Assembly: GCF_022539315.1 (NCBI RefSeq)
Contig: NC_066338.1
Coordinates: 1,054,001-1,118,000, forward strand
Length of the DNA: 64,000 nucleotides
Reading direction: 5' to 3'
DNA from: Serinus canaria
Taxonomy: Eukaryota; Chordata; Aves; Passeriformes; Fringillidae
Part shown: piece by piece, positions 47,239 through 60,248 of the stretch
How the letters are laid out: every line of letters begins with the position of its first letter
Numbering within the stretch: the stretch's first letter is position 1
The notes under the pieces: generated by a model
Told to the model about the DNA's origin: nothing
Seen by the model: only the letters and a program-made list of their open reading frames with translations
Database searches by the model: none
Position numbers and translations under genes: made by a program

Positions 47239-48500
47239 TAGCATCAGCACATTCTCTCCAAGTGGCAGGGACTATGGTTACAGCCAAGCGTTTTCAGCTG
47301 CACTTCTGACTGACAGATGTGCCAGGACAGAAAGAATTTGCCAACCTACCCTCTTTCCTCTGCAAACTGACATTGGCAGTGCAAATATTTTCACATTCTT
47401 TCATTGTGTCCAACCGTGTCCAAGCAGCTAGAGGTCATGCAGGTGGAAGTGTCAAGACAGAAGATGTTCTCAAAGTACCTCCTTTTCTAAACAGCTTTTA
47501 AACTGTGCACAATGCTCTCTATCTTCTTTCCCAGATAGACCTGCCGTCCCTTTTTCACTCTCACATCTTTGTTGCAAATGTCCGGCAGCTGTATGCATAG
47601 AAGAAGGCTCCAGAAATAAAAGCGAACCTTGGGCTGCACCTTCCGCCTGCCCCACGTAAGCCACATCAAACTCACCAGTGTACTCTGTCCTTCCCTTCTC
47701 CTCTGCTGCATCTACCATTGTGTTCTCTGGATCTCGGAACCTAAAGGTAGGCACAGTTGTTTCCACAAAAGGGTTGGAAGAGGCATAGGTAGCAGCACAA
47801 GTAGCTCTCAACGAACTTTAATCCTTACCACTGCCACCATGAGTTTGGTTGGTAGGCCAGTAACAGCCACGCTCCTTTTCCCAGCTGGTATGCTGCAGCA
47901 ACCAGCCCAGTGCTCTGTGGCTTTGTTCTTCGACTCTTGTAACCAGTCCTGCTTTTACTCTCACGGAGGGGAATAGGCATCTATTTCTTTCACAGATCAT
48001 TGTGGCAGCAGCAAAGGGCTCTAGCACACTGCTTCTGCCAAAAGACGCTTGGGCCAGGCACTTACATTCTCAGCACTACGTAGCCCCGTATTCTGCATCT
48101 CTTGTCATCCAAATCCTACCAGAAAGCATTTCACGGAGAGAAAATGTGCCAGGACAACAAGCTTGGCTGGAGTGTACCCCTGAAACTGGTGGAAATTTGC
48201 ATTTGCACCACATTCAAGGGGCAGTCCTCTTTCCTATGCAACCTGCAAACCGCTGTCAGATCGCAGTGCTCTCTGCCCGCTCCTTCTTACCTTGAAGTAC
48301 CCATGCGCACATAACAGCCTCGCAAGGACAAAAGATCCAGAGAGATGTCACTGTGCATTTGTGCAGCACAGATGCTGAAAAGTGGCAAGGCTTCATGCCT
48401 TCGCTGAGCTTCAGCTCCGTGCAGATCTCAGAATGAAGCGGCAAAGTAAAGGCACATTGTACGCAGTGCACCTCATTGCGGAAGTCGAGAAAGAGCTTAT
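43641..48500. other. Unassigned pyrimidine-rich low-complexity region
   Basis: From about 44390 to 45330 the plus strand is rich in CCTTGCC, CTTTCC and CTTCC words. At about 45335 the bias flips and for about 150 bases the plus strand carries GGCAAGG and CAAAGC words instead. A TGTGCCAGGACAGAAAG motif occurs at about 43826 and 47317, with a weaker version at about 48145, hinting at an old degenerate repeat. Frames of 60-167 codons on both strands follow the low stop density and show no domain. Confidence 0.45.
47179..47238. repeat. (GATA)15 microsatellite
   Basis: Fifteen uninterrupted GATA units, 60 bases. GATA arrays are common vertebrate microsatellites and were first described as sex-chromosome associated in snakes, but a single run is not diagnostic. 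Confidence 0.98.
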
Positions 48501-49059
48501 TCACAGTCAGGTGAGAATACGCTTGTAGCCATAGAACTTTCTAATCCAATGGACAGTTGCCAGAGAGTATGTTTTGATTTTCTAACCTGTCACCTTTACT
48601 TCTTTCTACTGCAATGTGGATACTTTTGCCCAATAAGGTCTGATTACATGTACACATATATGTCTCTATTAGAATAGCTAAATTCTCAGCTTATTCTATT
48701 ACAATCACATGGCTACATTACTCTAGTAAAAAACCCTTCCTTATCTAATCCACTTTCTTGCTTACTTAAGGCCTATTCTTACTTATAACTATAGAAACAT
48801 AAGTTGATGATTTCTCTGTTCAGTGTCTGTGTACCTTGCTTTCACATCAACCTAGGCTTCTTCTAAGGCTGTAAATCAAACTCTCTTGAGTCTGTGAAGA
48901 TCTCTATCTTTCCGATTCCAACACCTCCTCCAATTCTCTCAGGAAATTCCAACTGGAGTGTTTTCCAGTGTCTTCATAAGTGGGCTTTTTCTGGCTAGAT
49001 CAGGCGAACACTGCCTGTCTAAGGAAAAACTGACTGTCCCAGCTATGGAACATGTAGAC
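48501..49059. other. Unassigned AT-rich sequence
   Basis: About 560 bases without a recognised element or gene. Confidence 0.5.
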
Positions 49060-49405
49060 AAAGGTTTGTGTGTCATCAAGGAGATGTTTGTGCTCACGCA
49101 TATGCAGTGAGGGCAGAGCAGTGTTATGGGGAGGGCTGTGGCTTGCAGACAGAGACGATACACATTCCAAAGGTCCTTGTGACAAACAGCCTGTTTTATT
49201 GTTCAGAGCTTACTTTTATAGGCAGTTCAAAACTCCCGGGTCTAGACAGCTCCTTTTGTCTGATCCTCACACAGCCTAACTCCTAATGAGATACCTGCAG
49301 CCCAGGCTGGAGGCTGATAGGTCCCTGAAGGTCCCAGGCTATCAAGCCAGGGACTCCAATGGCATGGAGCGGAGTCTGGAGCCACTGATGCATAGCAGTG
49401 TAACA
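49060..49405 (-). mobile_element. Possible LTR fragment
   Basis: On the minus strand a CCTATAAAAGTAAGC TATA-like box (about 49210-49225) is followed 15-20 bases on by CAATAAAACAGGC, and then by a GTCACAAGGACCTTTGG segment; this tight promoter-to-polyadenylation spacing is typical of ERV LTRs. A TG-start is possible at 49403 on that strand. I found no TSD and no second copy in the window. Confidence 0.4.
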
Positions 49406-50894
49406 GCAACCCTCAAGCAAAACCAAGAAGAAAAAGTATTCCTCTGTCAAATGTTTGGACAGTAAGGCAGAGACACATAAAGAAAGGAAAATCTCCTGCA
49501 GAACAGTTGGGATTATGCAAAGAGTGGCCTCTTCTTAGATTATTAGTCTTGATAGGGGCAATTCATTCCCCTTTTGGAATAACTTTGCCTTTCCCACAAA
49601 TTTATAGCTTCTTGGAGAGAAGGAAAAGGTATTGAAAGGGTACATTTCAATAGCACAACCATTTCTTGCTTGATGTATTCATCTTTCCACGAATGAAACA
49701 AGTGTAGAATGGTTGAAGAGGGAAGACTTTGCCTGGATAGGGTGTTGTCTGGAAGCTGATACTGCAATGGGTTTGTTACTGGCAAGAGAAGCATCTGTGT
49801 CATCGGAGACCTAATAACAAACTAGTTGTCAATGATGGGTAAATTCAGCTGGATTAAAACCACAGGAGGGCAGATGTCTGAGTGAGGAAAGCAACCATTC
49901 TTTTTAGAGTTAAGGCTATTATTAGACAAAGGGTAAAGATGCAAATGAAAAGTAGACATTTGCTACACTTCACGGTGTACCTTCATACAAGCCAGTCCTA
50001 TAGAGGAAAGAAATTCACTTCTGGGAACATTGCAGGATTTGAATGCAGAGTCAAACTCATCTTTTGTTTCTTTCTTGTCTGCTTGGCATGGAACAGGCTG
50101 CTTTGAAGAGGGAAGTGCCTAACAGACATTTCACTTTACAAACACATATGCTTCCCTCCTCTTCTGAGACCTCAGCACAGCATGAGGTATGGTAGTTTCT
50201 TTATTAGCATGGTAGTTTCATTCCATTAGAAGGGAAACTCATCTAACCAGGCTTCATCACCCGCTGCATCTTTTGGGGTAGTTCTTGGAAGAAAATAGAT
50301 AGCAACTTTTCCACTCCACATGATTAATGTTTCATTCTCTTCCTGATGGAACTCAGGCAACAAGCTACCAATTCCCTACTGTTTCTATGAAAAGGCATGA
50401 AGCTAGTAACTAAATTCCCATCAATATAGTAAGGAATCAAAATCTTTTATGCTGACAAACATGCCCTTATGTTCTTAAAAGTATGGATTGTCAAGGCTGG
50501 AAGAAGATCTGTATGAAAAGGGAGAAAACCCAGAAGCATGCAGGGTTTTCAAGTACGGAAGGGAAAAACGACATGAAATTGTCAGCAGAAAGAAATTGAA
50601 AGAGGGAGGAGGGAGGAGGAGGCACAAGCTGCCTTTGAGGCAGCTGACACAAGGACAGTCGGCCTCATGAGCAAACGAGAAAACCAAAAGAAACTTCACA
50701 GCAATCTCATCAAAACCTTAGTGGACAAATGTGCAAACCCATTTGTCCATTTATTATGTGTATAATATATAGAGAGATGTTCTTCATTCTGACAGAATTT
50801 TCAGGTAGCAAGCTAGTGTATGGCACCTGGAACCAATGGTGTATTGGAAATGGCCAACATGCAGAACACGCTTCATCCTGAACGCTACCATAGC
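49406..50894. other. Unassigned sequence
   Basis: About 1.5 kb between the possible LTR and the right arm. A purine-rich AGGGAGGAGG stretch lies near 50600. Nothing is recognised. Confidence 0.5.
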
Positions 50895-51380
50895 AGAATC
50901 ACAGAATCATAGAATGGCCGGGGTTGAAAAAGACCTTAAAGGCTATCTAGCTCCAACCCTCTGACATGGGCAGGGACACCTTTTACTTGCCCAAGTTGCT
51001 CAGAGCCCCATCCAGTCTGGCCTTGAACACCAGGTAGGGGTGTCCCTAACTTCTCTGGGCAAGCTGTGCCAGTGCCTCACCACCCACACAGGGAAGAATT
51101 TCTTCCTAGTATCTAATTGAAACCTGCCCTCTTTCACTTTGAAGCCATTGCCCATTGTCCTGTTTCCATAGTTCCTCTCCTGCTTCCCTTCAGATACCGG
51201 AAGGTGCTGGTAGGTCTCCATGCAACCTTCTCTTCACCAGGGTAAACAGCCCTAATTCTCTCAGCCTGTGCGATGTGCTCAAGTCCTGAACACTGAACTT
51301 CAGTACTGAGTGATGATTTTTTGAATCCTTTGAAGGCATTTTCTTTTTCAGCCTCAAATTAGGCTGAAAAAGAATAGCTT
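50895..51380 (-). mobile_element. CR1 LINE 3' fragment, right arm copy, with intact 3' tail
   Basis: The 3' end AGAATCACAGAATCATAGAA (reverse complement of the CR1 octamer tail) lies at 50895-50916 and marks both the CR1 end and the innermost certain point of the right arm. The minus-strand frame at 51190-51510 ends with the ORF2 C-terminal motif [20 protein letters not shown] perfect 12-bp hairpin stem with a 6-base loop lies at 51343-51372. Confidence 0.88.
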
Positions 51381-54300
51381 TGACTAAATAGCTTTGACTT
51401 GTGGGTAATGCAACTGAGCAACAGAAATCACTGCCCTGCCTTGCCTTTTCTTCAGCTCCTTTCCATGGGAGTCTTGGTGAAAACATCACAGCTGGTGAGA
51501 CAGTGGGCACACCATCATTCTGAAAGAGCTTTGCACAGTAAACGTAGAGGAAGATTCAATATTGAAATGCAGATGATAGATGCTGCCCAATGGACTGTGC
51601 TGGTGGAAATCCAATACTAGTCTAGTATTTTGAATCCAAATAATTCCTCCCAATGAGGCCTCGACAGGATTGTTTGGCTTTGAATCTGAGCACGTGGACA
51701 GTAGTGGATGGTCCACAGGTTGAAAACAGTGTAGATTCTTCTCCTTTTTTTCATTGATGGCTCAGAGACTGAAAAGGCAGCTACAAAATGGTAAATACAT
51801 CCCTCCAGATTCAAAAATTGTTCTTCTTAATTTGCATCTCCACCATAACAACAGATGGTTAGAACTAAAATACAGATGGGAATTTTATAGCTTCTCAGAA
51901 ATGAAACAGGAACTGGCCTATGGGCCTTAGCAGTAGCTACAAGTTTTTCAGCACAAGGCATCTCAAAAGTATTTTAACCTTACAGTACTTTTCTGTCTTA
52001 TGCTTTAATCTCAAGGATGCAGGCAAAAAAAACCCCAAAAAACAAAAAACAAAACCCAAACCAAAAACCAAACCCCCACCAAATAGATAAGAATCAAAAT
52101 CAGTAGCATATATAGAAGCAGAACCCATGGTTTTTAACTTCCAACCTGGTCTTCTCAACACACTCTCTAAAATGGAATTGTTTCCCTATCTGCCTTGAAA
52201 CATTTTGCAGCAAAAAACACTCTGAGGTCCTGATAGGTGTTTTGTTCAAAAATCACTTCTTCTGGTTTTCTGTCCATAAGCGGAGTAACATGGCTGCGCC
52301 GGCAGCTGGCCAAAGGAGGTAGGAAGAGTAATCATCATCCACAACACAGGGGCTAAAGAAATTTCCACAGAAAATTACCTGCCCTATTACTTGTTTATGT
52401 GTTGGGTAGAACGTTCAGAATCTGTTTCCATTTTTCCCATTCATAGAATGTTCTATTTCACAGAATTCCAGCCCCTCCAGCATCAGTCCTGCCAGAACAG
52501 CCCGCCATAGGGGGCTGTCATAGGGGGATTGGCAAATGTCCACTGACTCTTACCAGTATAGTGCTTGTCACTGTTGTAGATCAAGAACTTCTGAATAGTT
52601 TTTATTCATGCTCTTCAAGGGGTTGAAAACAAGAAAAGAATGACTAGACATTTCCATGATCAAATCCCCTGATGGAATAAAAATAGGAGCATAATAAATG
52701 TATTCCTTGTTCTAAGAAGGGAGATGAAGGGTCCAAAAGATTACTTGCATACTTCCTGTTGTAAATCCCTTGTTATCTGGCAAATTGCAAAAGATTCCAG
52801 GCTTTCGCCAAAATGCAAACCAGATTAAAATGTGAAGCCTTACGGTTTTCTGGATATAAAACTTCATCATCCATTTTTAAATCTTTGCGATTGTTATGTA
52901 CTTCCTATTAATACCCTGCGGTTTAGAGCTGTAATTCAGAGAGAAAAGAATGCTATTTTGAATTAGGTCTATTAAATCATCTTGTCGGCACTCTCTCCTC
53001 TTGGTTTTCACTTCTGAAACTCTGTATGAAAGAATGCATTAATGCATAGAGCTCTGCATTAATTCTTTTCAACAGTTTCCCCCGTAATTCTTCTTTCAAG
53101 GCAAACCTATAAAAATCCACACTTTCTTACCCCACCACTTCTAAAATTCTATTGAGAAGCAAAAAAAAAAAAAACCCATCAAACAACTAAATCTCTGCTC
53201 CAATTTGTATAAAAAAAGCAGTCCATTAACTGCTTTCTTAGCAGATTCTTTAGCTTCTATTAATATGGCAACCTTTTCTTGCTCTTCTAGATTAGAACCA
53301 AATTCTTACAGCATATAAGGAAACATAGGTTTGCTGTATCTGATTCTTAGATACAGAAGTCCAGCAAGGAGTTCAGACCTCAAAAGAAGTGTCTGTACAA
53401 CAAGATTCAGCACAACGTTGAGACACATATTAGCTATTTTTCAGGAAAAGCGGCCAAACGGAAACTTTTTAGACTACTATACGATCACGGCTGCCTGCTT
53501 CCAGAACCTGACCTAAGTTGCTGGAAACTAGCTGCAATATTACTGTAAGCAGTGCTGTGAATGTAAGAAATCGTCATTCTTCTCTTCCATTGAAAACCTC
53601 AAGTGGAGTTGCGTCACTTCTCTTCAAAATTCTGGATTTCCTTGCAAACTGGTAAAATAATGATAAATAAAGTGTTCTGTTCATACAGTTTAAACCTAAT
53701 GTTCAAAATGAAAAAAAAAAAATCCATTCAGATATGGTCTGCAATAATACGTCAGAGAGAAGATGAACCAGATTGGCCTACAAAAGAAAGAAGTGAAGCA
53801 GAATTTGGGAATTTGGAACACCTTATGATGTAATATTAAAATAAATAAATAAATAAAATAGAACCTACCCAAATTCAATCAGTGATGCACAGACAGAGAA
53901 AAAGAACTAATTACTACTAATATTTCTTTCATTCTCAGACAAGAAGTTCAAGGATCCTCTTGAATGCACAGATTATTCTTGGAAAAGACAGAAGCCTTCT
54001 TCTTCACAACATATTCCTCAGAACTCCAGGAGACAAAGCATTTGAGCTAGGAGGATCTTTCTCTCTGTCAAACTCCCAGAGCATAGCCAATATTCTCTTC
54101 CTTTAGGAATCCTCGCCTCCCTGGGGGAGTGGTGGATAGTCTACAGCCCCAGTACATCAGCCAGACACTCCGCCTTATTTCCCATGGCCACTGCAGCAAG
54201 GAAATCATCTACACCGGCCTTCTAACCAAAATATATGCAAGGCACAACAAAGAACATGGCCAAAACCTTGAGCACAGCTTATGGGCTTTGAAGCAAAAAT

Positions 54301-55204
54301 CTCAGGATGGCAATACTGGACCTTCTGATCCAAACCATCAGGAAACATTTCTTTAGAGGTGTTGGGAAAGATGAAAGTTTGACAAGAAAGTCTCACAGAT
54401 ATGGATGCTTGGCAGAAAGATTTTTGAATGTGGAGTCTGAAGAAGGAATGGAGTTGGAAGCAAGTTTTGATCTAGTAGAAAAGAATTGCTGAGCCAGTCT
54501 TACTGGATAACCAAGGAGGCAAAGGGTATGTTAGTTGGAAGGGGCTTTTATGACTTCGAGCAAAGCATAAACCCACCCCAAACAAGAAGATGTTTTTACC
54601 AAGCAGGAAGATAGCACAGGAAACAAGCCTGCCAATGTGGAAACCAGAAAAAAGGTCTCAGAATTTTCCACTGCCGAGAAAACTGAAAAACAACTTTCAG
54701 CTTCCACTGTAATGTACTGACTTTTAGTGATTGGAGAATAGTAACATGATTATGGTAATTAAAGTAGTTATGATAGGCTATGGATAATAGTTAAGGGATA
54801 GATTGGTTCTACTGTATTAAGATGCTCAGCAAAGTATATAATGCATTGTAACCAAAACCAAAGGGTCTCTAGGCCTGCCTGCAGCTAGAGCTGACAGCTG
54901 TAGGCACAGGCTCTGTCGCCCACCACCCTGGACTGCTGCAATGTCTTGGATGGAATAAACGGCATTTTGGAGAGCCGCCTGGAGTCCCGCATCCCTCTTT
55001 TAGGCCCTTCCATGGAGGTGAAAAAAGCTTCTGTGTATCGTACAAAAAAATAGCCATGTAATCTAGAGTGGCATGACCCAATATTTCTACTGAACTGGAA
55101 CAATTTTTATCAATATTATTGTTCCACTTCTTTTCAGTGCATTTGGTAAAAAACGTAAAGTATCTTTTAAAAGAAATTATTGGATGCGTACTAAGTACTA
55201 GGGA

Positions 55205-55555
55205 TTAGTTAAGGTGTTGGTTTGGCATGGCTTGGTTTTTTGTGGGGAGGGAAGAAGCCAGCCACAGAAGTGATTTTTTGTAGAAAGCTCCTAGAAGCTT
55301 CCTCCATGCCCGGCAAAGTGAATCCCTGCTTGGCACTAAGAACAGACATGCTGCTAAGCCAATTACAGAAGCTGGTAGCGCCTCGGTGATATATTTAAGA
55401 AGGAAATCAAAACTGCAGCCAGTTAACTTTGAAGTTGGGAAATTTTTAGGTTGGCACCTCTTCTGGTTTGAAAGCAAAACCAGTGAGACACTCTGTTGTA
55501 GTGCGTGTTTTTTATTGTAATGCAATTCTAGTAGTCTGTTTTATAATCCTTCCTA
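55205..55555 (-). mobile_element. Fragment of recurrent avian repeat, right arm copy
   Basis: Reverse-oriented counterpart of 27131-27490. A 106-codon minus-strand frame (55205-55525) is open and nearly identical over 90 codons to the one in the left arm. I attribute this to the dispersed repeat rather than to a host gene. Confidence 0.4.
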
Positions 55556-55563
55556 TTTTGTGC

Positions 55564-56143
55564 TGTTATGGCATATGTTATTATTAATGGATTGTTCCTT
55601 TCCCCCCTGTATTGTTGGGTTTTGTCCTAGCTGTCCATCTCCCCAAAGACGTGCCCTTTTTTCCCCTGTTCCTTCTCCCACTGAATATCATCAACCCCTC
55701 CCCAGGCCTGCCCCTTTCTCCAGAAACTTCCCTATCAATTTTGTACCCTTCGAAACCCCATTGGTTTGTTGAAGTTATTCTCGTCATCTGTAGTCCCCTA
55801 CTGGTTTAAACATTGTATTCCCCACCTTGTCTTCCACCATCAGATATCCCATTTGGTTAAGGTTGTCTCCTCCCCTGGGACCTCCCCCCATTTAGAAGTT
55901 GACGTATGCCTTTGAGTCAGCGTCTTTCTGTCCTTGACCCTCCAGGTAGTAAACTGAAAAACATACAGAAGACCTCTCCCTGTTCCTTGTCCCTGCGCTC
56001 AGCGCAGTTCTATCCCCAAGGCAGCCCAACTTTGCCCTAGAGCAGCTGTGCCCTACAGCTGCAGCCCGAATTGGACTGCTTTTTTGGGGCGGCCCTCTCT
56101 CGGTGTCGGTGTCGGGAGCTAGTCGGGCTGAAGAAATCCGGCA
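55564..56143 (+). mobile_element. ERV LTR, ~580 bp, right arm copy
   Basis: Starts TGTTATGGCATATGTTATTA and ends GAAATCCGGCA; counterpart of 26569-27130. It has small length differences, such as an extra stretch near 55845-55865 (GATATCCCATTTGGTTAAGG) absent from the left copy. Confidence 0.65.
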
Positions 56144-56596
56144 CCACAGCAAAATTCCAAGTCAGAAATACAGTTTATTAGGAAAAGGGGAAAAACCCCA
56201 AATACATGCAAGAATACAAAAGAAAAACCAGTGACAGTGTCAGAGTACAAGCTGACATCATGCTAGTTAGGGTGGTGGTAGCAGTTTGGATGAAATGGTC
56301 TTGTTGAAGTGGTGATTCTGTAGAAACCATCTGGTAGCTCTTGTCCTCTGGAAAACCAGTGGGTAAGTGTGGCCGTTCCTCTGGGAAAGCATGGAAAGAC
56401 TGCTGGTTGCGTCCCAAAACCCAGATGATATTCAGGTGGGGATGCTTAGCTCCTCCCCTCTGGGCGGAGCATCTCGCAATGAGCTGATATCGTCCTGAGT
56501 CATGCTGTGGGTCCTTGATTACCCGTTAAACAGAAATGGCTCCTGGATGGAGTTATCTCTGACTCACGTGGCAAGACATTGATGGGCCCATTAACA
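56144..56596 (-). mobile_element. ERVL-like LTR, ~453 bp, right arm copy
   Basis: Counterpart of 26117-26568; on the minus strand it starts TGTTAATGGGCCC after CCTCC. The abutting of two LTRs is the same in both arms, so the nested arrangement existed before duplication. Confidence 0.65.
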
Positions 56597-58274
56597 GGAG
56601 GTAAGGAAAAAACTATGGCACCCCTGGTTTCAGCAGTTCTTGAGGGTGGGAATAGAACGCATTTTTATATTATAAGCTAGGACAATACAGGATGCATGTT
56701 TTTGCATTTGCAGGAAGTTTGTATGGATTTGAAAAGTATCCTCATACCAGAGGCACAAAAGTATTCTCCTACCCCTTTTAATCATCTTCAAATGAAGCAA
56801 TTCTCACAATAACCTAACGCATGAATGACTTGCAAGTGAGTTGAAGGAATACGCCAAAGATAAGTAGTGTTCAACTGCAGAGAATTGTTTAGGGACATCA
56901 TACTTTTATTTTAAATCAGAAAGCATGGATGGCGGGGTCATTTTTCCTTAGCTGACTACAGAACCAGCAGTCCTTTGCAGGAGGGTCTTTAGATTTAGGA
57001 TGACACTGGTAGCTAAGAGCATGGCTACACAGAAGGTGCTACTTTTACACCAGAACATTCAATACTTAAAGACAGATAGGAGAATAGCTGATTAGTGACC
57101 CCTCCAATAGGAAGAGTCTACAGCTTACCCTGTGGGAACAATAGTAGCACATTTCAGTTTTAGAAAACCATTCATTTCAGAGGACTGAGCATCAGTAAAA
57201 ATAAAAGGTCGAGTAAAGACATCCTAGTGCTCTTCTTATCAGAAGCTTGTTCCTCCATATGAGAGTATTTAGGAAAGGACAGTGCGTTCATAAGAAAAGG
57301 CGTGCCAGTTACAAAACCTGCAGAACAAGGCGAGACAAACTTACACATTTTATTTGCTATTTTCATTTCAGCTGCTAAAATATGATTTTATAAGACTGAA
57401 TTTTGTGAATTCTGCAAAGCTATCTTTTTGAATGTCTTCCTACCCATATTAAACACTGAGGCGACCAAGAGAACGGCAGTGGAAGGAAACCTGGTCCATC
57501 TCCCCCTCCTTGTAGCTTTAGGCCAGCGAGTGATTAAAGTTGGCCACTTCATTTGAGATAAATAGCTTTACCAAGAGAGAATGGTAAGCTCCATTGAGAG
57601 AATTATCCAGCTCCTTTTGGAGCTGATCCACTTTGTAGTCATCAATTCTTGACTCAGTTGGGGAGCAACAATGGCATTATGGCCATGGATGTTAGAGTGC
57701 GCTGATGGGAAATGAAGTTTTCATCTTCAGGTCCTTGCTTCAGTAAATATTCCAAATTCATCAGAAAGAAAACTCGAAGACCAGTATTCCCCACTCAAAT
57801 GACCTAATTTGAATAGTCTGCACGCATAAGAGACATCAAGCAGGTGCTCCCATCTCTTAGGGGAATACCCAGCCAGTACATTATTGTCTAGTTAGGAGGC
57901 AATAATTTTGGAAATCATTGAATTTTTTCTATTGCAAGTGAATGGTCAACACATTATATTACTGGATAAGGTAAAATCATGTCTTCTGCATCCTTTCAGA
58001 GAGGAAGCTTACCTGGATCTAAAGCTGCTCATGTCCATGATGGGATGCTTTTTCTTCAAAGGGAACTCTAGTCTTTGTCTTTTTGGATTGCTTCCATAGC
58101 TTTTCACTCACTCTTCAGGTACCTGTTAAAGTGTCCTCTTATACCATGCAAATTTTTATGAGCATAGTCACTGAAATGGTAAGTATTCCATTAAGTCCAC
58201 AGGCCCTGTTGCGATGGATGCACAGGTCTCAAGGGTGTTAGCAGATGTTCTTCTGAGGCCACTCCTGATCATGT

Positions 58275-58915
58275 TTGATGGATCATGGTGACTGAGGAAA
58301 GGGCCCAAAGACTGGATGAAAGCAAATGTCACCCATCTTCACAAAAGGCAACTAGGAGGACTCAGAAAAGTACAAACCAGCCAGCCTCATTTTTATCCCC
58401 AGGAAGTTGATGGAGTAGCTATTCCTGGAAAGCATTGCCAGGCACATGAAGGAGGACAAAATAATGTAGTCAGCATGGATTTACCAGGGGAAATTTGTGC
58501 TTGACAACTTTTGAAACTCCTCTGGTGAATGAAATTGCCTGGTAGATGAAGAGAATATGGTCTGCCTGGGCTTCAGGGAAGTTTTTGACATTTATCTACA
58601 TCACAGTGCACATACATACAGGGAAAGAATAGTGCAAAGAGCAGGGAACCAGTGTCTTTTCAATGATGCTCAGTGAAAAGACAAGAGGCAGTGGGCACAC
58701 ACTGAAATACAGGAGATTTCCTCTGAACATCACAAAATTATTTTTTACTGTGACGGTGACTGAACCATGGCGCAGAGTGTCCAGAAAGATGGTGGAGTCT
58801 GGATCGTTGAAGACATTAAAAGTAGGCCCAGATATAATCCTGGGCAACAGGCTCTAGGTATCCTGGTTGAAGCAGAAGGATTGGACTTGGTGAGCCCCAC
58901 AGACCCCTTGCACCC
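58275..58915 (+). mobile_element. CR1 LINE fragment with internal deletion, right arm copy
   Basis: Counterpart of 23830-24485. The plus-strand frame at 58663-58857 shows EKTRGSGHTLKYRRFPLN and VTVTEPWRRVSRKMVES, the ORF2 C-terminal region, directly preceded by the start of the reverse-transcriptase domain without the catalytic middle. Confidence 0.85.
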
Positions 58916-60248
58916 TCATTCATTCTGTGCTAGTGAATTCTCTTAGAGATGCATTTCAAGGACTGGCATGACAAAGCTCTGTGCAGAGCCAGATCCAAGT
59001 GGACATGGGACTTAAGTTCCTGAAGTAGTGTTCAAGAAGAATGTAAAACTCCGGGATAACTGTCTCTTCCATAACTGAATCCCTTTCATGGGAAAATTCC
59101 CCAGCTAGAGAAAGATCTCCTGAGATGCATGCTTAAGACTGACACTGGCTGAGCAAATTTCTCCCTATGAGTGTCTAAGACCAGTTAGGATCTTTACCAA
59201 AAGTGTTGTCAACGTAGTCACAGAAGGCATATTGTTAAGAAGTGACAACTTACATCAGAATGGCAAATATTGGTCCACCAAATGTATTACTGTATGGGAA
59301 TTATCTACTTGGATTCCAAATAAAAATAAAGAGTTGGTCTTTATTAACTATTTCATTGCAATATTCATAAGGGAAGGAAAAAGACCTATGTCCTTAACTT
59401 TCTTAACTCTAACAAAGATTTAAAAATTCCTTGTAAAAAGCGTATCTTAATTATCGGTCTATGAAACAATTTTAGTTGGGGAAAAAAGTTCTAAAATTGT
59501 GTAGAGAGTTGCAAAGAAGCCAAGAAAATAGGAAAGAAACAAAAACAGAGAAAAAGAGTCATCTTGAGTCTGCTAGCTAGTTCTAGAAGAAGTCTGCTAG
59601 AAAAAGGAAACCCCATTTGAATTTCAAATGTGTTCATGCACTTGATTCAGTAACTGGTCAATGGAAAAACCAATCCTTTCGTACAACTTCCCCCAGCAAC
59701 AAAAACTCCAACAGGTTGACACCACCATCATGCCTGTCCCAGACGTATTTAAAAGAGAAGTGATGATTTTCTTGAAAATCTGTTTGCGTAAAAGTTGCAA
59801 GATATTAGAGGGATTCTCTGCATTCTCATTCCTCCATGCAGCTTGAAAGTATATTTGATAAAATATGCAACAAAGCATGTGATTTACAAGGTGGAGTAAA
59901 ATATGTGACTTGGGAATTGATCTCTTTTGGATATGAAACTTCACATCCACTCTCTGTGAAGTTTCTAAAAAAAATGAAGGAGCTGTAGCATGAATCTGCC
60001 ACTACGAGTTTTAGGCAAACTTAGACACCCCCTTTCACATGCCCCCCCCCGCTTCTGCACACACCTAGGCACACACAGAGATCAGCATAGCAGATCGTGA
60101 ACACCTTGGAAAAGACTGAAATGCTAAATGCCTCTCTTTGTGGGTAAAAGAGCTGGTACACTATTTCAAATATCTGGTACAAAAATTCTGTCTTTATCTA
60201 CCTCATATTTAAAACACAGCTTTTCATTGAATTCTGTTTGCAGAATAA

